Of a DNA stretch of 17,141 nucleotides, positions 8,405 through 17,141 are shown one piece after another. Made by a program: the position numbers and the translations under genes. The notes under the pieces were generated by a model that searched no databases, had not been told where the DNA came from, and saw only the letters and a list, made by a program, of their open reading frames with translations. The DNA is from Dentipellis sp. KUC8613 (Eukaryota > Basidiomycota > Agaricomycetes > Russulales > Hericiaceae), in the NCBI GenBank assembly GCA_002286715.1, contig NSJX01000084.1:67729-84869 (forward strand), in the 5' to 3' direction. Each line of letters starts with the position of its first letter. Position 1 is the first letter of the stretch.

Positions 8405-11400
8405 TTTACCCTCCAGAAGGTGGGCGTGCCGAGCTTCATGGTATTCATCTACATGCGCGCGTTTCATTAAGTAGCAGATCAGAGGAATCACGCACCATGC
8501 ACTAGAGTTCGGCGAACACGCCGTGGCTTTGGAAAGAGGTCGCTATGGACCAGAACCAGCCTCGGCACACCCAAACGCAAGCGGTTCGCGTTCGATGCAC
8601 GGATCGATACGACCGGGTACCTATCTCCCGAGAATGGGGGACGTCAGTACTCTAGTCAACCTCGAGTACGAATATTGCACGTACGGATGCAGATCTCACG
8701 TCCGCTGCTCAGCGCGCGCTGCGCCTCAGACGGCAGCTCCACGATGTTGGGTCCAATGGGGCATATGGTCGCCTCCTATTCTGCTGCAAAGGAACGTATA
8801 AGACACAATGCGCGTCGTTCGGATTGTTGTCGAAGTCCATCATCTTGTGTTCGGACCGGGCCTGTTCGATACGTCCGGCGCGAGCCTGGCTGGCTTCGAC
8901 AGTGTGCATTTGCCATAGATTCACCCTGCTGACGCAGACAAGCAGGATCAGCAAACTGTCTGCGATGGAGACGAAATTGAAAGAAGCGCACAGAGGTGCG
9001 CGCTCTACTTCCAGGCGGGTTTCAGGCAGGCAGCAGAAAGTGTAAACTCTCGATGCCAGCCTGGGCCTCTTTTTTTGGGCGGGCAGGGGGCAGCCCTCAA
9101 TACCAGATGGCGGGAAGGGGGCTGGAGAGGTGCACGCACGCTCCGGATTGTCGAATGGCCGAGCACACATGCCCTGCTGGCAGATCCGCAGCCACGCGTG
9201 GCCCGCATGCCCACCGCCAAGCGCACAGGAAATATCAATAAAAAGAAGCGAAGAAATGAGACTCAAAGTAGAGTCAGTATTAGCCGATGTGTAGCTGACG
9301 TTGAAATAGTCACTCATGTTGAAGCAAAGCTGGGAGATTGTCCGAGACAACGCTCAGAATGCCGCTGCTGGGTGTATATCGGCGCGAAGTTGTGAATCGA
9401 ATCGTCCCGGAGCACGTAGAAGGAAGTGCAAGGCGCACTCTACGCTGGCGTCTGTCGCAACGACACGCAGGTGAGGCCAATAGATTGGGAGTAAAGGATG
9501 GCACCTGACGCACCTTCGCTCTGTACCTCGCCCCATTCACTGATACGGTCCTAGGTGGCTGCGCGCGACGATCAGACTCCAGAAATTCATGTTGCTCGAC
9601 CACAAGCAGGCGAAAGTATTGAAAAGGCGGTCGGTAGGGGACTGAGAGTCGAATGGGAGCGTACGAGAGGGGAATGCGACAACGAGCAGCGTATTGGGAG
9701 ACACAGTCGTCAGGTTCAATTGCCTTGGGATCGCATTCGCTGGGAAATGGTCGCCCAAAGCCAGTCTGAAGCACGGACGGATGTTAGCAAGACCGCGTGC
9801 TTACAGTTGGAGCGAGCAGAGCAAGTCACAACGCGTCCGCGCAGGCGCCCGGGCCGGGCCACCGGGCTCTTTCCTCCAGTACGTGCATCCATTGTTCGTC
9901 TCGCGCAAACAACCGTTCCCTTCCTTGGCTCTCTGCTGGAATATTTCTTACCTCGTCTGTAGGATTTCTGACACTGTCGCCAACATGAAATGATCCTACC
10001 GTCCGTAGCACTTCACCACGGCCATCTGACTGACGTACACGCACGCAGGCTCGAACGAAGGAGACGCACATTATCCAAGAAAGACGTCTCAGTCATCGCG
10101 TCTGTGCGTATCGTGATTCATCTACGTCGGTGCAATGCCTGTTGTCTTTCGTTCCTTTGTATCTTCTCTCCCTTCGTTCGAACTCAAATTTCTCTAGCAG
10201 CGGCTTCAGATGCTTTTCCAGCACGGCTTCGAATAGCACCCACACTTCGCCCGACCCTCTCTCAGCCGTAGTCCACGGGCCCCTGCCACACTCGCACGTC
10301 GCGCCCTTGCACCAGCCTACACACCACCCGGTCGGATAGTGAGAGCGAGGATATCTGTGGGAATACAGCTCAGTCTCATTGCATGCAAAAATCTGAACGA
10401 CAACATCCTCCTTCTAGGCGTGATACAAATCCGCATCGCTGCCGCCCGCGCGCTCTCTGTGAGTGTACCTTGGGCTGAGAACGGGCAGCCTCGACGAGGA
10501 ACGTGATCCGGCTCGACTACTCTCATGCGGTCAGTGCAGAAAGACGGGCAGCGGGTGCGATACTGCGGAGATGCGGCTTGCAGCAGTCGCCTAGACCCCA
10601 TTCTATGAGGAACAACGCCTCCTTCAAGGAGCGCAACAGACTGCGTAGAGGGCTGCCTGTACTGTACGTCGAGCAACTCGCCTCTTGCTCGACGTCTTCG
10701 TCGATGCGCGCGTGTCTTCCGGCGTATGGATTCCTCGATGCCTCACGGGACCTTTCAACCTGTTTACTGGGCCAATCACCTTCTTGCGATACACTAGCAC
10801 GGCGTACGCCAGCTGTCGCTTGGATGTGCAGCTTCTCGACTCTATCGTGAAGGTGTCTGTCACGGGGGTGCAGGCCTTCGCAAACGATGCGTTTTCGAAG
10901 GAACACGCATCCAAATATTGTGCGTCCACGCATGGTGAGGATGGAGCGCATCTCAGGCGGCGTCATCGGGTATAGAAGGAAGATTTGAGGTATGTACCTC
11001 CTTTTCACATTGTCTTGACCGCGAGCTGAAGTCCTGCATCGAAATCTTGCACCAGGCTCGGTGCTTTACAAGAAGATGGGTGCTGATCAACTTGCGAAGC
11101 GTATCACCGCAGACTGAGGTACTGTAGGGCGTCGAGAACAGTAAGTTTTGTCTATCTACCCTTGCGTCGACTTTGATTGCCTATAGCACCGCCGTGAGGC
11201 TCTCGCCGAACTTCAAAAGGTGCGACTTCCACGTCGACGTCATGCAAGAACGCCGGCCGAACCAGGAACGTTCATCTTACGCGCCATCTGGAACGACCGC
11301 TCCCGTACGACCGATGCCAGGCCTCTATCGTACACACCAAGTCCGCGCTTGGGGGTGCACGCCTCCGAATCCGCGCCCGCGCCCGTCCAAATTGTACACA

Positions 11401-11971
11401 GCGTCTTCCGTAGCATCCACGAGCCTGCCCAGTACCTCCTAGTTTGCGCGGACGTGCTGACCTTCGAGCACGCGTCCTGCGTTCTGCACATCCTTCGCGC
11501 TCGTGCGCCGCGATCACATCGCTCGAGCTTGGAACAGACGAATACAGCGCATACATCTTGCTCGAACTAGACTCTTGGTCTGCGCGCAAATTGTGGATGC
11601 GGATGTAGCGCCGCTACTGTGTGCGCGACACTCACTGTGTAGGATCATCGCTTCGCTCCGCCGGATCTTGAGCGCGTATACGCACTTGTTTCGACAATCG
11701 AGACCATATTCTACATTGCATTCGTATATCTGTATGCTACAGGAGCAACGATACTGAATACTACTCTAGGTTTAGATATGCTTGTGTTATGCACTAGGCG
11801 AGAGATCAGACCGTCGCTTCCGGGATACGCGAGCCCGAGCTGGAACGGATGAGAGTCTGGATCGCTGGAAGCAATTTCGGGTCTGTTGACTTGAGCACCC
11901 GAGAGTCGACGACGAGGAACAGAGAAGGCGGCGAGGTTATGTCGTCGAACAGTAGATGATGGGCGGCCGGA
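8405..11971. other. Single-copy stretch between the two X copies; no convincing gene
   Basis: Composition is similar to the flanking decayed units, with many CG dinucleotides. Open frames occur on both strands but overlap each other and lack recognisable domains: minus 8709-9350 (213 codons), minus 9310-9774 (154), plus 9555-9962 (135), minus 10523-11008 (161) and plus 10685-10975 (96). The last includes GPFNLFTGPITFLRY and looks protein-like, but the opposite strand is equally open. The sequence may hold upstream exons of gene X copy A, or other decayed genes. I cannot assign a product. Confidence 0.5.
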
Positions 11972-14655
11972 CAACGTGCAAGCGTTCTCGCAGATCGTGA
12001 TCGCTCTCGTGCTGATGGCACTTGATTTCGAAGGTCGTGTTCGCGCACGAGGGCCAGTGGATCGCATTGGCTAGCGCTCGTGAATCGCGAAGGCGATCGG
12101 GCGGGCGGTCGATGCTGCGGGCGCAAGATTGGCGAGTTGGTGAAGGTGCGCGCCGCCACTACGCAAGTTTCCTCGGCCACAGCGTGTCTAGCATAGCGCG
12201 GGAGCTGGGCTTGCGCTATCGAAATCATATGGGCCGAGGCGTGGGGCTGAAGTCTACCTGGCACACCAACGACGCGCCATTGGAGAACACGGAGGCCTGT
12301 CGAGAATGACGCACCTGCTCAGGCATTCGTAGCGTGCCGGTCCTCTTCTTCTACTCCCAGCTCAGATTTCTACCCTCCCAGCTCCTGTATATGGCTGTGT
12401 CTGTGGTCGGCTTGGTAAGGCTCGGCGTAGGTGAGAAGCAAGTGACGTACCTGTACTACCCGAATTTAGCCCTCTGCCAGATCTCCCGTCTCTTCAGACC
12501 ACACGCAAGTATGTATGCTCTTCTTGATGGAGCAGGCGGCAAAAATAATGATGTTAGTGGGTATCGTTAGGGTCCAGGTATATCCATGGTGCATACTCGA
12601 AGATCTGACTACAATTCGCAACACTTGACACGGATGAAAACGCATGAGGAAGCATACGAACGAGGCGTGAGGCTTTGGCTTTCGAGCTTTGCGATTGACT
12701 TGTGCATGCAGTATACCGCAGCCGGATCCAGCGCCGAGAGTCACGAGACGAGCGCCATCCGTGTGCTGCAGAAAGCGTGACGGGTGCGCTGTTGAAGTCG
12801 CCACAGAGGACGTGTACCAGCTCACCAGAACAGAGGCTCTGCAGCACGGAGTTGTCGAATTACTGGCCGGACAAGAAGTCGAGATTGAGCGTGCCTGTAA
12901 GTCGGCAGCGTGCCTGTAAGTCAGCACTGACAACTACATGAGCTAAATAAACGGCGGGGAAAGAAACATACCATTCATAATGTGTAGAAATAAGGGCCGT
13001 CCGAGGTTCTGTGAGTTGAATGTGCTGCATGGGATCATGTCGTCTGCATTGGTCGCGGGCGCGTTGCGGAGGAACGTAGCTGTGTAACGTCTGTGCGCAT
13101 GCGTTCTGTGCACAGGCATCGAGGAACGCCGACACAGTCAATTCGAGCTGTACGAGCCGAACGAGAGACGTCAGAGTTCAGCATAAGCACAAGGAAGACA
13201 TGAGGCATAAACGCACCAGACTTGCACTGCGGGAACGACTGCATGGAATCCATGAGGCTGTTCTGGCACGCTTCAAGAATCCGGCTCAGCGAGCTTCAGG
13301 TCGACGTCAAGGCTGCCGATGGGAGAGTGTGCAGAGGTGGTCCTCGTAGATCTACATGAGCTCGACGGATGTCGTGGTGTCAGGGTGGAAAAACGCGTTC
13401 AGGAGCATAGTGAGCCAGTGCTTGTAGAGCTCCAGAATGCCGAGGAGAGTGGGGTAGAGGTTTACAAACAGCTATTGAGACTCTCGTTCAGAACAGAATC
13501 TCGTCACGATGGCCTGAATCCGATACGATGGCAAGAAATATACAGTATATGCCCGTCACTCCAGCACAAGAGACGGAAGCGCGAGGACTGAGGTCCCAAT
13601 TCTGGGGTCTATGAACGCATCAACACCGTGTAGGCGTAGAAAGAGATAGAAACGCACCCGTTAGATCCTCAGTACCACGCCTGCACGCTGCGGTCTGCTA
13701 CATCCTTCGAAATCCTACCGACTGATCGACAGCAATAAATCGGTTAATCCCACCGACATCGTCCGCGTGGTTTACAAGCACCACAAGCGGGTTGGTCGCT
13801 ATGAGGCCATTCACAAGCACTGTGTGAGTAGTTTACGATTGACAAGAGGATGGAGGTGAAATACCGTATGCGGTTCCGTAGAAACTGTTGTGGACAGCCC
13901 ATAGAGTAGCCTGTCGAGGTAGGAGGTTGGATGAGCCGCTTGTATGTCGTAGTAACGCATGGTCCGGCTACTAGGAAGAATCAGCAATGAGAATGATAAG
14001 AAAGCGAGTGAGAATACTGACTGAGGTTCGAGCGAGACGGAGTCAGCGACTCAGCAATGCCGAAGCATGATGGAAATGTTCTGAGTTGTTAGCGCTGCCT
14101 AGCGGTTTTCCATCCCGTCCGAGCTCGACCGAACTCAGTGACCAAAGGACTGAAGCGAACAAAGTCAGAATTGTGAGGGACAAGGCCCTGAGGGACTACG
14201 TACCAGCGAATCCACGCTCAAAGAACACCGATTCAATTCCCGACACTGGCACAACATAGGGCACTGTCGACGGTGAGGCACAGGCTCATCTTCACCGAAG
14301 CACACCGACCAACGACTTCGACACGAGATGTTTGTGCGGCATTTTTTGGGCTTGGAGGATAGTGGCTGGACAACGTTGAAGCTGTGATTGAACCGGGGTG
14401 TAAGTGGCGATGGGTTGAGCCTTGACGGACGTACGTCGTCTTCCATCACCAAAACTGACATTTCTCTCGTGTCCTTTCTTTTCCGTCCTTTTTAGATGAC
14501 ATTGTGCAACAGGTGTTCGCCATGGGTGATGGAGATGGATACTGCGGGTCAGAATTCGAGTCGTGGGTCGTTCAAGGAGACGCGAGGGAATAGCACGGCC
14601 CTGGCGCTCGTGTCGTCATTCCGCGCAGGTTCCGTGAAGACGCTCGCATATCAAG
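11972..14655 (-). pseudogene. Decayed multi-exon gene X, copy B (unknown family)
   Basis: This is the second copy of the unit at 5820-8404, in the same orientation. Minus-strand introns with good signals are 14150-14203 (54 bp, the same length as in copy A), 13609-13657, 13148-13216 (gtgcgt..ctgac..tacag) and 12914-12971 (gtatgt..ctgac..tacag). Exon pieces include YYDIQAAHPTSYLDRLLYGL just below 13960, ELYKHWLTMLLNAF (13432-13391), TVSAFLDACAQNACAQTLHS after the 13148 intron, and SLCSGELVHVLCGDFNSAP around 12840-12790. Breaks include an in-frame stop at 13352-13354 directly after VELM, and a stop after NLDFLSGQ. No family is recognised. The unit stops near 14655, 134 bp before the start codon of the intact DUF6535 gene, and may be cut there. 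Confidence 0.6.
14431..14495 (+). other. Possible + strand intron conserved in both X copies (copy B)
   Basis: The sequence is gtacgt..aactgac..a long pyrimidine tract..tttttag, followed by ATGA. It matches 8189-8236 in position and ends. The 10-bp palindrome gacgtacgtc overlaps the donor in both copies. See the copy A entry for the competing strand interpretation. Confidence 0.35.
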
Positions 14656-14789
14656 GTTGAATGGAAGACATGCGGCACAGGCTTGCGTGTCGCCCTCGCT
14701 CCCACCGCTCCTCTCCTCTTACCACAACCTTCCTCGCACATACCCTCTGAATCCTGCGTTTCGCGACTGCAAACAACAAGTTCTGAACG
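14656..14789 (+). promoter_or_regulatory. Presumed promoter and 5' leader of the DUF6535 gene
   Basis: These 134 bp separate the end of unit X-B from the start codon. They carry a pyrimidine-rich tract (ctcgctcccaccgctcctct and onward) typical of fungal core promoters, and I see no TATA box. The start context is A at -3 and G at +4 (gaacgATGGC), which is favourable. A 29-codon upstream frame (14661-14750) would lie in the leader if transcription starts before 14661. Confidence 0.45.
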
Positions 14790-17141
14790 ATGGCATCAAG
14801 TAAGTTTCAACTTCTATTGTGGGGTATCTTTCCGTTTACTGACTGTCAATGCAAACTAGTGATTGAAATTGACGATCCCGATAACGGATCTCCGCAGGAG
14901 GGTTCTACCGTGAACCCCCATGCTCTCGCCGAAGCCGAAGCTGCTGCACATACGAGTGAGTGTCCTTCATCCATGATAGATTCCGAGCTAATACACTGCC
15001 TACAGCAAGTGACACTGGCGATATAGAGCATGAACGTGCATCGGCGAAAGCGTCACTTCCGCCAATTCACAGTGCTGCCCCCGAACATGAGCCTGTAACA
15101 TCTTCAAGTGAGTTCTTACATCTCTGGATATATTCCTTCATCCAATGCTAACCTCTGATGTAGATGCAAACCTTGCCACTGGCATTAGTTCTTCTCCAGG
15201 ACAGAAGGACCATCAAAGCAAGAGTATCTCAGATATTGTCAGTGGCTGTCTTGTAGAGCTGTAGAATTATTTTACTGATGCAGTCCTACAGCAGTCTGTC
15301 TATTGTGGGACACCATATGATGAAGGTGCTGAGAGTGATGATGGGCATTCTGGTGCCAACATGCCTGCAGTCAGCTATCCCCAATCTTCAGCTCAGAAGA
15401 AGAAGCCCAGGAAGATGTTCAATGTACCTCACAAGAAGCAGGACACCCGTAAGTTATCCTGCTTCCACAAACACATCATTTTTCTCAATATTTGCTTCCA
15501 GCATATTGGGACCCAGAAGACTATCAGAAGAAATATCCTGTTGATGAGGATGGCAAGTGCTTGGCACCCAATGCTCGTGTCTGGAAGGTGTATCTTGATG
15601 AAGCCAAGATGATGGATGATGATATGGTGGAAGCATGGAAGGACACCATTGATGTCCTCCTTGTCTTTGTAAGTTCTTCTACATCTTCAATTGGTATTAC
15701 TCTCTAACATTTCTTGGGTAATCATTACAGGCTGGTCTCTTCTCTGCAGTGGTCACTACCTTTGTAGTCCAAAGCTCTCAGTCTCTTCAGCCAGACTATT
15801 CTCAGGTCTCTGCCATGCTCCTCACTGAATTAGTTGGCCTCCAAAGGGCCATGGCGGATGGTGTCTCTCCATCTGTGGTCCCTGTGTCTCAGCAGAATGC
15901 TACCTCTGGCTTTCAGGTTGCTGCATCTGACCAATGGGTCAACAGGCTCTGGTTCATCAGCTTGGCATTCAGCTTGGCTACAGCATTGATCTCTGTGTTG
16001 GTGAAACAATGGCTGCAATATTATGTGTCACCTATCTCTGGGACTGGCCAGCAGAAGGCTCATATCAGACACTTCAGATATACTGGTCTTGAGAAGTGGC
16101 ATGTGTCTGAGATTGTGGGATTCCTGCCCATCTTCATGCATATTGCACTGTTGCTGTTTTTCATTGGGCTTGTGCTGTTCTTGGTGCCACTGGATACAGT
16201 CAGTGCAGGCATGACTGGAGTGTTGGCAGCAGCATTGTATATGATCTATCTTGGTGCAAATGCTCTGCCTGCAGTATATGTGGAGTGCTCATATAAGACA
16301 CCCATCTCAGAGCTTATCTCCAAAGCAAAACAGCTTGTGCTCATGTCATTGAATCAATCAAAGATAAAGTTTAAATCCCAAAGAGAGCTAGAGAGCACCA
16401 CAGTGGAGGAAAGAGTGCATGCTCTTGATATAGAGTCCTTGGCTTGGCTACATGGGTTTTCAACAAATGAGACAGTGTCTAATATTGTTCTCCAAGCACT
16501 ATCAGGTGTTGACTTGGTTTATCATAAACTAAATATTTGGAAAGGCATGAACATTCGTGCATTAGCTGAGAAGGCTGCTCAATTATGTAGACAAATTGAT
16601 GATGATCATCATCAGGAGGCAAAAAATTATCAGTGGGCTGTGATGGTTTTATATATTGCAGAAAGTCATTCCAGAACAATTGGAATTGATCAATGCAAAG
16701 ATGATTATGAATACTGGATATCTGGGAGGTATTATGGTGTCAGCCATCCAATTTTACATAACAGACTGTTTATGAGTGGTTTTCATAGAGCTCTTGTTAG
16801 TTCAAACTATAACACACTGGCATCAGCCCCTCAACAGTCACCACAACAGTTGATGATTACAGTTGAATTAGAGTTGCAGTTGAGGAGACACTATGAATAT
16901 ACATTGAGTCAAGACTTTTTTATTAAAAAAGTTTTTAAGATCTATCTGAATGGTGATCACTATGGGAGTTTAGATCCATCTAGCTCTAACAATGATAGTC
17001 CAGAATATATACTTGCCTGGCAAACTGTCAACTCCTTTTCAATGAATAGACTTACCTCAAAGCCATCTTATCTTGATCTGATATCCTCTATACTCAACCA
17101 TTGTCTTACCAGTAGTGAATTTGGCCAACCCTTCATTGAGA
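14790..17141 (+). CDS. DUF6535 domain-containing multi-pass membrane protein (3' end beyond window)
   Basis: Exons inferred from splice signals are 14790-14799, 14860-14955, 15006-15107, 15164-15237, 15292-15448, 15502-15668 and 15731 to the window edge. Introns are 50-62 bp, and all phases agree. This gives 672 codons so far. Residues 1-146 are acidic, serine-rich and disordered. The DUF6535 region follows, from about YWDPEDYQKKYP (148) through WKVYLDEAKMMDDDMVEAWK. Probable membrane helices are at about 196-215 (IDVLLVFAGLFSAVVTTFVV), 275-293, 331-354 and 360-382. The family hallmark KQWLQYY is at 294-300 and IRHFRYTGLEKW at 314-325. The rest is a long soluble-looking helical region. By the truncated copy at 4138-5568 the full protein should be about 1,054 residues. 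Molecular function is unknown to me for this family. Exon boundaries are inferred without transcript data. The large last exon has no stop up to the edge. Confidence 0.88.
16972..17141 (+). repeat. Start of the direct duplication shared with 4138-4307
   Basis: These 170 bases match 4138-4307 with four substitutions and no gaps, at a constant offset of 12,834 bp. Upstream of 16972 the similarity stops abruptly. The right end of the duplicated segment lies beyond the window. Confidence 0.95.

Noticed and set aside
5820..14655. Repeat-induced point mutation as the cause of decay of the X copies
   Set aside because: CG dinucleotides remain abundant in both copies, and the differences I compared are not dominated by CG to TG changes. 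A quantitative index was not computed.
15830..16679. Short frames on both strands at 15830-16018, 16023-16214 and 16479-16679
   Set aside because: They lie within the long plus-strand exon starting at 15731, which encodes the membrane domain and stays open to the edge.
1..17141. Transposon or retroelement explanation for the duplications
   Set aside because: I found no transposase, reverse transcriptase, terminal repeats or target-site duplications bracketing the duplicated segments. The introns are retained, which argues against retrocopying.

Overview
The window looks like nuclear DNA of a basidiomycete fungus, most likely an Agaricomycete. The evidence is one clearly recognisable gene family (DUF6535-type multi-pass membrane proteins, which I know as an expanded family of Agaricomycetes) and many short introns of 46-69 bp with GT..AG ends and ctgac/ctaac-type branch sites. 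No species can be named from the sequence alone. I saw no rRNA, tRNA, CRISPR array, transposase or reverse transcriptase.

Layout. (1) About 70-3440 is a very GC-rich, strongly strand-skewed, repetitive block made of variations on gagggcgg-type words. It contains a 90-bp tandem array, a recurring core of about 45 bp, and an internal inverted segment at 226-605. Its enormous overlapping open frames arise from composition and are not genes. It ends at a 28-bp near-palindrome (3444-3471). (2) 3472-4123 is ordinary sequence with no gene I can support. (3) 4124-5568, + strand, is the C-terminal part of a DUF6535-type gene with two clean introns and an intact 3' end but no N-terminal membrane domain. 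(4) 5569-5819 is its 3' flank. (5) 5820-8404 and 11972-14655 are two diverged copies of one unit, called X-A and X-B here. Each carries the remains of the same multi-exon minus-strand gene of unknown family, with at least four intron positions shared. Both copies are damaged. (6) 8405-11971 is a single-copy stretch between them with scattered open frames and no convincing gene. (7) 14790 to the window end, + strand, is the 5' two thirds of a full-length DUF6535 gene. Seven exons are visible and 672 codons are present before it runs off the edge.

How it fits together. The right-hand DUF6535 gene and the left-hand truncated one are head-to-tail duplicates. The last 170 bases of the window match 4138-4307 with four differences, at a constant offset of 12,834 bp. 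The left copy therefore predicts how the right one ends (about 1,050 residues in total). The X copies abut the two DUF6535 islands, one downstream of the truncated gene and one immediately upstream of the intact gene's promoter. Overall this is an accessory, rearranging region: a young duplication of one expanding membrane-protein gene laid over older decayed duplicates and next to a GC-rich minisatellite block. The function of DUF6535 proteins is not known to me, so no pathway is proposed.
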